The notes beneath the pieces are model-generated. The model was not told the origin of the DNA. It did no database searches and saw only the letters and a program-made list of their open reading frames with translations. Shown one piece after another: positions 7,784 to 15,062 of a DNA stretch of 39,615 bases (position 1 is the first letter of the stretch; the number at the start of each line of letters is the position of its first letter). Both the position numbers and the translations under genes were made by a program. The DNA comes from an uncultured Porphyromonadaceae bacterium (GTDB taxonomy: Bacteria > Bacteroidota > Bacteroidia > Bacteroidales > Muribaculaceae): the NCBI GenBank assembly GCA_905198125.1, contig CAJKBH010000029.1:1-39615 (forward strand). The letters run 5' to 3'.

Positions 7784-9232
7784 ATGGAGACGAATGCAAA
7801 ATTTATAATTGGCCGAAAGCATGAATTAGAGGTTCTGAAAGAGGCATTGGCTTCTGATGAAAGCCAATTTGTTGCCGTATATGGGAGACGTAGAGTCGGT
7901 AAGACTTTCTTGATAAGAAAGGCTTTTGATGGTAGATTCTCCTTTGAATACACAGGACTTGAAAAGAATAGCAATAAACAACAACTTGCCGCTTTTCATC
8001 AGGCATTGCGTGAGCAGGGTCTTCCCAAATGGCCCAAACCGACAACTTGGATCGAAGCTTTCTATCAGTTGCAGAATTTACTTGAGCACAAGAAAGGCGA
8101 TTCAAGAAATAACGGTAAGAAAGTAGTATTTCTTGATGAGTTGCCATGGATGGATGCTCCTAAAGCCGGTTTTGTTGAGGCTTTGGGAAATTTCTGGAAT
8201 AGATGGGCGGCATGGTCACAGGATATTGTGTTGATAATCTGTGGCAGTGCGACGTCATGGATTTTCAACAAAGTATTCCGTAATCATGGAGGCCTTTATA
8301 ATAGAGTCACCAGGCAAATACCTGTGCATCCTTTCACGCTCAATGAATGCGAGCAATTAAGCTGTAAATTAGGATTGGGATGGAGCCGCATGCAAATAAC
8401 CGAAGCATACATGATAATGGGAGGTATTCCGCATTATTGGAATAAGTTTGATAGGAAAACGAGTCTTGTAAATAACATAGATCGGCTTTTCTTCAGTAAT
8501 GATTCGGACATGGAAGTGGAATACAAGTCATTGTATTCTTCGTTATTTTCTAATCCGGAACCATACGAAAATATTATTCAGGCACTTGCGCAGAAAAAGC
8601 GAGGCCTGACACAACAGGAAATATCGGATTTGTCGGGATATAACAGATCCGGACGATTGACTTCAATTCTGGAGAATCTTGAATTATGTGGTTTTATTGT
8701 TAAAACGACCCAGCCAAATAAGAAGAATAAAGATGCTATTTTCCAGTTAGTCGACAATTTCTCTCTTTTTTATCATGAGTTTATACGGCATAGGGCGGTA
8801 AGATACAACTATTGGAGTTCCAATTATATGACTCCTGCGCATTACGCCTGGAGTGGTTTGGCTTTTGAGCGGTTGTGTTTTCAGCATCGTACTCAAATAG
8901 CCAAAACTCTCGGCATATCGGGAATCCATACAACGTGGTATGCTTGGAGCGCACGTAAAACGGATGAATATCCGGGCGTTCAAGTCGATATGGTGATTGA
9001 CAGAGCTGACGGCCTTGTAAATTTATGTGAAGTTAAATTTACAGAAGCACCGTTTGCGATTACTCCGGAATATCTGCAAAAACTCCAGTTAAGGAGGAGT
9101 CGTTATCAGCAGGAAATATGTCCTCGGAAAGGAGTGCATTTAACAATGATCACATCTGCCGGTGTGGTCAATAATCCGCAGAAATATGAGATAAATTCAT
9201 ATATCACACTCGATGATTTGTTTATCGAATGA
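7784..9232 (+). CDS. AAA-family ATPase with DUF234/PD-(D/E)XK-like C-terminal domain
   Basis: A 482-residue protein. The N-terminal motif FIIGRKHELEVL and P-loop GRRRVGKT (34-41) are typical of the archaeal-type 'ATPase_2' STAND-like family; Walker B is VVFLDE (114-119). A winged-helix region around 265-310 (LTQQEISDLSGY, then SILENLELCGFI) follows. The C-terminal domain has D402 in VQVDMVID and CEVK at 415-418, the DUF234 pattern related to restriction-endonuclease folds. It is an orphan gene of unknown biological role; mobility or defence functions have been suggested for relatives, but I claim none. It is probably monocistronic, with its own -7 box and operator-like repeats, and has low GC like the preceding operon. 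Confidence 0.85.
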   Translation: METNAKFIIGRKHELEVLKEALASDESQFVAVYGRRRVGKTFLIRKAFDGRFSFEYTGLEKNSNKQQLAAFHQALREQGLPKWPKPTTWIEAFYQLQNLLEHKKGDSRNNGKKVVFLDELPWMDAPKAGFVEALGNFWNRWAAWSQDIVLIICGSATSWIFNKVFRNHGGLYNRVTRQIPVHPFTLNECEQLSCKLGLGWSRMQITEAYMIMGGIPHYWNKFDRKTSLVNNIDRLFFSNDSDMEVEYKSLYSSLFSNPEPYENIIQALAQKKRGLTQQEISDLSGYNRSGRLTSILENLELCGFIVKTTQPNKKNKDAIFQLVDNFSLFYHEFIRHRAVRYNYWSSNYMTPAHYAWSGLAFERLCFQHRTQIAKTLGISGIHTTWYAWSARKTDEYPGVQVDMVIDRADGLVNLCEVKFTEAPFAITPEYLQKLQLRRSRYQQEICPRKGVHLTMITSAGVVNNPQKYEINSYITLDDLFIE

Positions 9233-9261
9233 ATCAATAACTAAGTTAAGGCAAAATTTGT

Positions 9262-9269
9262 TATATTTG
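9262..9269 (+). promoter_or_regulatory. -7 box (TATATTTG) upstream of rnr
   Basis: TATATTTG fits TAnnTTTG, 30 bases after the previous stop and 94 bases before the rnr ATG. No TTG lies at the expected -33 distance. The leader it would produce contains the small frame at 9279-9350. Confidence 0.55.
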
Positions 9270-9278
9270 CAAGGAAGT

Positions 9279-9350
9279 ATGGCCGGAATCGTCACAAAAC
9301 GACGGAAGGCCACTACACAAAATAAGAAAAAAGTCGTTACGAAAAGGTAA
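9279..9350 (+). CDS. Small basic ORF (23 codons) in the rnr leader
   Basis: ATG at 9279, ten bases after the -7 box, opens a 23-residue frame ending TAA at 9348-9350, 12 bases before the rnr ATG and in the same reading frame. The peptide starts MAGIVTKRRK and has nine Lys/Arg of 23, including a KKK run. It could be a leader peptide that senses translation, a small nucleic-acid-binding protein, or a former basic N-terminal extension of RNase R now cut off by two in-frame stops (TAA at 9348 and 9357). Too short to judge by composition alone. Confidence 0.35.
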   Translation: MAGIVTKRRKATTQNKKKVVTKR

Positions 9351-9362
9351 AAAGTATAAGTT

Positions 9363-11603
9363 ATGAAGACCAAGACGGCAAAGGAAGATAAGCGTCCGGC
9401 ACGCATCCGAAAGGGTGACCTGCCCGCGCTGATAGTCGGTTTTTTGCAGCAGAACAATAAGCAGAGCTTTAATTATAAACAGATATCGTTCGGCATCGGG
9501 GCCACGCATCCCTCTAACCGGATGGATGTGATCAACGTGCTGGACGAACTTGCAGCCGCCGACGACATCATGGAGGTGGAGCTGGGCAAATACAAGGCCA
9601 AGGCCAACCGCGGCACCGAGAACATCGGTTACTTCGTGCGCCGCAGCAACGGCAAGAACGCCGTGGTGGTGGACGACGAGCAGATATTCGTGGCCGAGCG
9701 CAACTCGATGCACGCCCTGAACGGCGACAAGGTGCGCGTGGTGGTCAGCGCCGCCCGCAAGGGCCAGGAGCCGGAGGCTCAGGTCATAGAGATAGTCGAG
9801 GCCAAGGACCAGCAGTTTGTCGGCACGCTTAAGATAGAGAAGAACTATGCCGCCCTTGTGACGGATTCCAAGTTCCTGGCCGCCGACATCGTGCTGCCGC
9901 GCGGACGCCTCAAGGGTGGCAAGAACGGCGACAAGGCCGTGGCCCGCATCGTGCAGTGGCGCGACGACGAGATGAACCCGCGCGGCGAGATTATAGACAT
10001 CCTCGGCGCGAAAGGGGAGAACAATACCGAGATGCACGCCATCCTGGCTGAGTTCGGCCTGCCGTACAAATATCCCGAGAACGTGGAGAAAGCCGCCGAG
10101 AAGATTCAGGAAGGCATCACAAAGGAGGAGGTGGCCAAACGCGAGGATTTCCGCAACGTCACTACCTTCACCATCGACCCGCGCGACGCCAAGGACTTTG
10201 ACGACGCCCTGTCCATCCGTCGTCTCAGCAACGGCAACTGGGAAGTGGGCGTGCATATCGCCGACGTGACGCACTACGTGCATCCCAACACCATAATCGA
10301 CAAGGAAGCCCAGAAACGGGCCACGTCGGTCTATCTGGTAGACCGTACCATCCCGATGCTTCCGGAGCGTCTCAGCAACGGCCTGTGCAGTCTGAGGCCC
10401 AACGAGGAGAAGCTGACATTCTCCGCCATCTTCGAGATGGACCATAAGGCCAACGTGGTGAACAGCCGCATAGGGCGCACCGTCATCAAGTCCGACCGCC
10501 GCTTCACCTACGAGGAGGCGCAGACCATCATCGAGACCGGCGAGGGCGAATACGCCGAGGAACTGGCCGTGCTCAATACCCTGGCCAAGGAACGACGCCG
10601 CCGGCGCTATCAGGAAGGCGCATTGGAGTTCGACCGCGCCGAGGTGCGATTCGAGATCGACGAGACCGGAAAGCCTATCTCCGTCTATTTTAAGGAATCG
10701 AAAGACGCCAACAAGCTGATAGAGGAATTCATGCTGCTGGCCAACCTCACTGTGGCAGAATCCATCGGCAAGGTGCCAAAGGGGAAGAAGGCCAAGACGT
10801 TCGTTTACCGCGTGCATGACAATCCCGATCCCGACAAGCTGTCGAACTTAGCGCTGATAGCCACCCGCTTCGGCTATAAGTTGAACACCGACGGCAGCTC
10901 GCGTCAGGTGAACCAGAGCGTGAACCGCCTGCTGCGCGACGTCAAGGGGAAAGGGGAGGAGAATATGCTCTCCATCCTGGCTATCCGCTCCATGGCCAAG
11001 GCCAATTACAGCACCGACAACGTGGGCCATTACGGCCTTAACATGCCGTATTACACGCATTTCACCTCGCCTATACGCCGTTATCCCGACATGATGGTTC
11101 ACCGTCTGTTGGCGCGATATGCCGAGGGTGGCCGCAGCGTCGACAAGGTTAAGACCGAGGAGGAATGCCGCCACGACTCCGACATGGAGGTGCTGGCCAG
11201 CAACGCCGAGCGCGCCTCGATACGCTACAAGCAGGTGGAATTCATGCGCGACCGACTGGGCGAGATATACGAGGGCGTCATTTCCGGCGTGACGGAATGG
11301 GGCTTCTACGTTGAGCTTGACGAGAATATGTGCGAGGGTCTGGTGCCAATCCGCGACCTGGCCGACGACTACTACGACCTCGACGAGAAGAACTATTGCC
11401 TGATAGGGCGGCGTCACGGCGTGCGCTATACGCTGGGCGACCGCGTCAAGGTGCAGGTGGCCCGCGCCGACCTGGAGCGCAAGCAGCTCGACTTCGCTCT
11501 GATCGACGACAAGGGAAACCCCAACAAGCCCCTGCCCGAAGACAAGCCGGGCAAGCGCCACGAAGCCAGGAAAGGGAGCAAGAAAAAGGGTAAAAGACGC
11601 TGA
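9363..11603 (+). CDS. rnr: Ribonuclease R (RNB/RNase II family 3'-5' exoribonuclease)
   Basis: A 746-residue processive 3'-5' exoribonuclease that degrades structured RNA and takes part in rRNA and mRNA turnover in the cytosol. The order of domains is normal: an N-terminal winged helix (about 15-75, THPSNRMDVINVLDEL), two cold-shock domains (about 85-230), the RNB catalytic domain with the metal-binding Asp cluster in IDPRDAKDFDD (D272-D281), FTSPIRRYPD near residue 565, an S1 domain (about 636-715, EGVISGVTEWGFYVEL), and a Lys-rich tail (HEARKGSKKKGKRR). Length is usual for the family. The start is supported by spacing from the -7 box, although a small in-frame basic ORF lies just upstream. 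An SRP RNA gene with its own promoter follows. Confidence 0.95.
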   Translation: MKTKTAKEDKRPARIRKGDLPALIVGFLQQNNKQSFNYKQISFGIGATHPSNRMDVINVLDELAAADDIMEVELGKYKAKANRGTENIGYFVRRSNGKNAVVVDDEQIFVAERNSMHALNGDKVRVVVSAARKGQEPEAQVIEIVEAKDQQFVGTLKIEKNYAALVTDSKFLAADIVLPRGRLKGGKNGDKAVARIVQWRDDEMNPRGEIIDILGAKGENNTEMHAILAEFGLPYKYPENVEKAAEKIQEGITKEEVAKREDFRNVTTFTIDPRDAKDFDDALSIRRLSNGNWEVGVHIADVTHYVHPNTIIDKEAQKRATSVYLVDRTIPMLPERLSNGLCSLRPNEEKLTFSAIFEMDHKANVVNSRIGRTVIKSDRRFTYEEAQTIIETGEGEYAEELAVLNTLAKERRRRRYQEGALEFDRAEVRFEIDETGKPISVYFKESKDANKLIEEFMLLANLTVAESIGKVPKGKKAKTFVYRVHDNPDPDKLSNLALIATRFGYKLNTDGSSRQVNQSVNRLLRDVKGKGEENMLSILAIRSMAKANYSTDNVGHYGLNMPYYTHFTSPIRRYPDMMVHRLLARYAEGGRSVDKVKTEEECRHDSDMEVLASNAERASIRYKQVEFMRDRLGEIYEGVISGVTEWGFYVELDENMCEGLVPIRDLADDYYDLDEKNYCLIGRRHGVRYTLGDRVKVQVARADLERKQLDFALIDDKGNPNKPLPEDKPGKRHEARKGSKKKGKRR

Positions 11604-11632
11604 GACGCGACCGAAAATCGCTAAAAATGCGC

Positions 11633-11661
11633 AAATTTTCCACAAATAGTGTGAAAAATTT
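11633..11661 (+). terminator. AT-rich stem-loop after rnr
   Basis: AAATTTT-C-CAC at 11633-11643 pairs with GTG-A-AAAATTT at 11651-11661 (10 pairs, one mismatch). It lies 30 bases after the rnr stop and overlaps the -33 region of the SRP RNA promoter, so it may end rnr transcription. The weak stem keeps confidence low. Confidence 0.35.
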
Positions 11662-11690
11662 GGCCGGAACCAAAAAAAGTAGTAATTTTG
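11660..11690 (+). promoter_or_regulatory. Consensus promoter of the SRP RNA-tRNA unit
   Basis: TTG at 11660-11662 and TAATTTTG at 11683-11690 are 20 bases apart, matching the Bacteroidetes -33/-7 pattern. The predicted start near 11695-11697 coincides with the 5' strand of the terminal SRP RNA helix. Confidence 0.8.
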
Positions 11691-11694
11691 CATC

Positions 11695-11794
11695 GGGTGA
11701 GTCCTGGACGACCAGCTCCCCGTGAATCCCCCAGGTCTTGACCGAAGCAAGGGCAGCGGGTTGTAGCGGTGCGATGCAGGGAGCTCTCCCACTC
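11695..11794 (+). ncRNA. ffs: Signal recognition particle RNA (4.5S type)
   Basis: The roughly 100-base RNA folds as one long hairpin: GGGTG (11695-11699) pairs with CACTC (11790-11794), and AGCTCCC pairs with GGGAGCT. The apical part contains CAGGT, a CTTG tetraloop closed by GGT/ACC, then GAAGCA, the asymmetric-loop sequence bound by Ffh; E. coli 4.5S RNA has CAGGT...GAAGCAG at the same place. The 3' strand GGGTTGTAGCGG...GCAGGGAGC also resembles the 3' half of E. coli 4.5S RNA. It guides co-translational targeting of membrane and exported proteins with Ffh. The 3' end is not separated from the following tRNA. Confidence 0.85.
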
Positions 11795-11868
11795 GCCTCT
11801 TTAGCTCAGTTGGCCAGAGCACGTGATTTGTAATCTCGGGGTCGTTGGTTCGAATCCGACAAGAGGCT
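11795..11868 (+). tRNA. tRNA-Thr (anticodon TGT)
   Basis: The cloverleaf is complete. The acceptor GCCTCTT/AAGAGGC is at 11795-11801 and 11861-11867, with discriminator T at 11868; the D arm is GCTC...GAGC. The anticodon loop TTTGTAA at 11827-11833 has TGT at 11829-11831. The anticodon stem has one T-T mismatch. The T arm is GTTGG-TTCGAAT-CCGAC. CCA is not encoded (CAG follows). It begins directly after the SRP RNA terminal helix and is presumably cotranscribed with it. UGU anticodon reads ACA and other Thr codons. Confidence 0.95.
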
Positions 11869-11871
11869 CAG

Positions 11872-11906
11872 AAAAAACCGGACGTTGAAAAGACGCCCGG
11901 TTTTTT
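11872..11906 (+). terminator. Intrinsic terminator of the SRP RNA-tRNA-Thr transcript
   Basis: AAAAAACCGGACGT at 11872-11885 pairs with ACGCCCGGTTTTTT at 11893-11906 with one mismatch and a 7-base loop, giving a GC core and a run of six T. It begins 4 bases after the tRNA. Confidence 0.9.
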
Positions 11907-11983
11907 GGTTTTTAAGGGCGGCGGAAGGCCGGGCGTTTCGCTGAAGCTCAACGCGGAAAACAAAAGGAGAATACCGCAAAGAA

Positions 11984-12014
11984 AGAGCGCATCTGCACAG
12001 GGCGGATGCGCTCT
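11984..12014 (-). terminator. Terminator of the korA-korB transcript
   Basis: AGAGCGCATC at 11984-11993 and GATGCGCTCT at 12005-12014 form a perfect 10-pair stem. Read on the minus strand it is followed by TTCTTTG, a T-rich tail. It lies about 95 bases beyond the korB stop. Confidence 0.65.
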
Positions 12015-12024
12015 ATTGGTGTGG

Positions 12025-12099
12025 TATTCAGGAACTCGCTACTTTTGGAATTCGCTACTTGAGTATTCAGGAATTCGCGAATTTTCTCTTGGGAATTCC
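12025..12099. repeat. Degenerate GGAATTCGC repeats after korB
   Basis: TATTCAGGAA(C/T)TCGC occurs at 12025 and 12064, 39 bases apart, with a related GGAATTCGCTACTT at 12047 and GGGAATTCC at 12091. Three of the copies contain GAATTC. They lie between the korB stop and its likely terminator, so they would be in the 3' UTR. No function is evident. Confidence 0.55.
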
Positions 12100-12107
12100 G
12101 GCTGCCT

Positions 12108-13133
12108 TTATTCGATTGTCCAGGTTTCCTGGGTCTTCATGATGAGGTCGCGGAGGTCGGCGAAGCCTTTGGCTTCCTTGATCTCGCGGGTCTGGCGGGC
12201 TACCTCCTGGTCGTAGACCAGGGCGTCGTAGTCGCGGATCACGCCAAGAGCCAGGGGCAGTTCGTGACCGTCCATCATGGCAAGCTGCTGCTGCAGGAAG
12301 TTATGCTTGCAGTGGGCGTCGTGCGTCAGCACGTCGTCGATAGTGTAGCCATCCTGGCCGATGGTCACGGCCTTCAGGCCGAAGCCGTCCTGCACCAGTC
12401 CCTTCTCCATATTCTTGCCGAACAGCATCTTCTCGCCGTGGCGAAGCAGGATGGTGTGGTCGTCGCGCATCTCCTTGTCGGTGATGTACGAGTGGATGCC
12501 GTTGTTGAAGATGACGCAGTTCTGCAGTATTTCCACCACAGAGGCTCCCTGATGCTTCGCGGCAGCCACCATGACCTCCCGGCTTACCTCGAGGTTCGTA
12601 TCGTAGCTACGGGCAAAGAAATTGCCTCTGGCGCCGAAGCATAGCTCGGCCGGGATGAAGGGATCCTCCACCGTGCCGTAGGGGCTGGATTTGGACACCG
12701 TGCCGCGGTCGGACGTGGGGGAATACTGGCCTTTGGTCAGTCCGTAAATCTTGTTGTTGAATATCAGCATGTTGATATTCACGTTACGGCGCACCGCGTG
12801 GATGAAGTGGTTGCCGCCGATGGCCAGGCCGTCGCCGTCGCCGCTGATCTGCCATACGGTCAGGTCGGGGTTGGCCGTCTTCAGGCCCGTGGCTATGGCC
12901 GCAGCACGTCCGTGGATGGTGTGCATGCCGTAGGTATTCATATAGTAGGGAAGACGCGAGCTGCATCCGATACCCGAGATTACGGCCGTCTTATGAGGCG
13001 GAACGCCCAGCTCGGCCATTGCCTTCTGCAATACGTTCAGAATGGCATGGTCGCCGCAACCCGGACACCACCGGGCCGTCTGTCCATTTTTATAATCCGT
13101 GGCCGTATAGGCTTTGTTTTCATTCTGTTCCAT
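12108..13133 (-). CDS. korB: 2-oxoglutarate:ferredoxin oxidoreductase, beta subunit
   Basis: A 341-residue thiamine-diphosphate-binding subunit of the ferredoxin-linked 2-oxoacid oxidoreductase that makes succinyl-CoA (or, in reverse, 2-oxoglutarate) in anaerobic metabolism. It shows WCPGCGDHA (C23, C26), GIGCSSR, and the ThDP motif GDGDGLAIGGNH from residue 98, followed by NNKIYGLTKGQ near 126. These motifs and the length fit KorB better than the pyruvate-specific single-chain enzyme. It starts 3 bases after the korA stop, so the two are translationally linked in one cytosolic complex. Substrate preference between 2-oxoglutarate and other 2-oxoacids cannot be proven from sequence. Confidence 0.92.
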   Translation of the reverse strand: MEQNENKAYTATDYKNGQTARWCPGCGDHAILNVLQKAMAELGVPPHKTAVISGIGCSSRLPYYMNTYGMHTIHGRAAAIATGLKTANPDLTVWQISGDGDGLAIGGNHFIHAVRRNVNINMLIFNNKIYGLTKGQYSPTSDRGTVSKSSPYGTVEDPFIPAELCFGARGNFFARSYDTNLEVSREVMVAAAKHQGASVVEILQNCVIFNNGIHSYITDKEMRDDHTILLRHGEKMLFGKNMEKGLVQDGFGLKAVTIGQDGYTIDDVLTHDAHCKHNFLQQQLAMMDGHELPLALGVIRDYDALVYDQEVARQTREIKEAKGFADLRDLIMKTQETWTIE

Positions 13134-13136
13134 TGC

Positions 13137-14984
13137 TTAAGCGTTTATGTGGTTCAACACTCCGTCCACAACCTCACGCACCAGGAAGGGCTGACCCTCC
13201 ACCTTGTTGATGCGTTTGATTTCCTTCATGGGAAGATGCATCTGCAGATAGTCGGCAAACATGCCTGTGTTCAGTTCTGCCACGATGATGTTCTTGTAGC
13301 GCGACAGCACCTCGAATGTGTTGGCGGGCAGCGGGTTGATGTAGCGGAACTGCCAGAAGGCCACCTTATGGCCCTGTGCGTTGAGCTGGGTGGCCGCTGC
13401 AAGCAGATGGCCGTAAGTGCCGCCCCAGCCGAGCAGGATGGTGTCGGCGTCGGGAGCCAGCATAGGCTCGAGCGCGGGCACCTCGTCGGCGATGCGGGCT
13501 ATCTTCTCGCGGCGAGCCTTGACCATGCGCTCATGGTTGGGGCCGTCGGTGGAGATGACCGATGTCTTGGCGTCCTTCTCCAGACCTCCGAGGCGGTGCA
13601 TGGCGCCGGGCGTGCCGGGCAACGCCCACCAGCGTGCGCCGTTGGCGTCGCGGTCGTATGCGCGCCAGCCCTGCTCCAGCACGTTCTGAGGCAGGATGTG
13701 GGGATGTATTTCAGGATAATCCTTATCTTCGGGTATGCGCCATGCCGACGATCCGTTGGCGATGAAGGCGTCGGTAAGGAGGATTACGGGCGTCATGTGC
13801 TCCATTGCGATGCGTGCGGCCTCGAAAGCCATGTGGAAGCAGTCGGTGGGGCTTGTGGCAGCCAATACGCATAGAGGTGCCTCGCCGTTGCGGCCGTACA
13901 GGGCCTGCAGCAAGTCGGTCTGCTCCGTCTTGGTGGGAAGACCGGTGGAGGGGCCGCCGCGCTGCACGTCGATAACTACCAGGGGCAGTTCCGCCATTAC
14001 GGCCAGACCGATGCCTTCCGACTTCAGCGCCAGGCCGGGGCCGGACGTGGAGGTGACGGCCAGGTGGCCTGCGTATGAGGCACCGATGGCCGAGCATACG
14101 CCGGCTATCTCGTCCTCCATCTGGATGGCCTTTACGCCCAGGTCCTTGCGCTTGGCCAGCTCATGCAGGATGTCGGTGGCCGGAGTGATGGGGTAAGAGC
14201 CGAGGAACAGGGGGCGTCCGCTCTTTTCCGAAGCCATGATCAGACCCCATGCGGTGGCGGTGTTGCCCGTCACGTCGGTGTAAGTGCCGGGGCGCGCGTC
14301 GCTGGTCTCGATGCGGTACACGGGCAGCGAGCTGTGGGTGTTGTGGCCGTAGTCCCAGCCGGCGCGTATCACCTTGGCGTTGGCCTCGTACACGGCAGGC
14401 TTCTTGGCGAACTTGGCGCGCAGTTTGCGCAGCACGGATTCCACGGGACGGTCGAATATCCAGCAGATTATGCCCAGGGCCAGCATGTTACGGCTTTTCA
14501 TCATCGTTTTCTGATCCACGCCGGAATCCTCCAGGGAGCTTTTGATCAGGGTAGTCATGGGCACGAGCATCACCCTGTGGGGGTCGATGCCCAGCTCCGC
14601 GATGGGGTCGGAGGTGGCGTATTCGGCCTTTTTCAGGTTAGCGGCCGTGAACGAGTCACCGTCGCACACTATCACGCCCTCCTTCTTCAGGTACTTCAGG
14701 TTGGTCTTGAGCGCGGCCGGGTTCATGGCCACGAGCACGTCGGCTTCGTCGCCGGGGGTGAACACGTCCTTACCCACGCTGACCTGATAGCCCGACACAC
14801 CGCTCAGCGAGCCTTGCGGCGCGCGGATTTCGGCCGGATAGTCCGGGAATGTCGAGATCTCGTCTCCCTTCTCTGCCGAGATGTTGGAGAAGATGTTGCC
14901 TGCAAGCTGCATGCCGTCGCCCGAGTCGCCGGCAAATCTGATCACCACCTTGTCGATGGCCTTGACATTGGTTTCCTGCAACAT
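13137..14984 (-). CDS. korA: 2-oxoglutarate:ferredoxin oxidoreductase, alpha subunit (gamma-alpha fusion)
   Basis: A 615-residue subunit. The first 190 residues are the gamma domain (VIRFAGDSGDGMQLAGN, then FPDYPAEIRAPQGS), fused to the pyrimidine-binding alpha domain (GSYPITPATDILHELAKR, SATGP-like TSTSGPGLALKSEG, and DVQRGGPSTGLPT). This fused form is usual for KorA of Bacteroidetes. With KorB it oxidises 2-oxoglutarate and reduces ferredoxin. It is the upstream partner of korB, 3 bases apart. It lies 78 bases downstream of a secreted nuclease gene; I found no TAnnTTTG box in that gap, so its promoter is unclear. Confidence 0.93.
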   Translation of the reverse strand: MLQETNVKAIDKVVIRFAGDSGDGMQLAGNIFSNISAEKGDEISTFPDYPAEIRAPQGSLSGVSGYQVSVGKDVFTPGDEADVLVAMNPAALKTNLKYLKKEGVIVCDGDSFTAANLKKAEYATSDPIAELGIDPHRVMLVPMTTLIKSSLEDSGVDQKTMMKSRNMLALGIICWIFDRPVESVLRKLRAKFAKKPAVYEANAKVIRAGWDYGHNTHSSLPVYRIETSDARPGTYTDVTGNTATAWGLIMASEKSGRPLFLGSYPITPATDILHELAKRKDLGVKAIQMEDEIAGVCSAIGASYAGHLAVTSTSGPGLALKSEGIGLAVMAELPLVVIDVQRGGPSTGLPTKTEQTDLLQALYGRNGEAPLCVLAATSPTDCFHMAFEAARIAMEHMTPVILLTDAFIANGSSAWRIPEDKDYPEIHPHILPQNVLEQGWRAYDRDANGARWWALPGTPGAMHRLGGLEKDAKTSVISTDGPNHERMVKARREKIARIADEVPALEPMLAPDADTILLGWGGTYGHLLAAATQLNAQGHKVAFWQFRYINPLPANTFEVLSRYKNIIVAELNTGMFADYLQMHLPMKEIKRINKVEGQPFLVREVVDGVLNHINA

Positions 14985-15062
14985 AATTTGTGTTTTACTG
15001 ATATTTACTCGTCCCGAGGCCCGGGGCTAAAGTGCTCCGAGCCGGGGACATTAAGGTTTACG

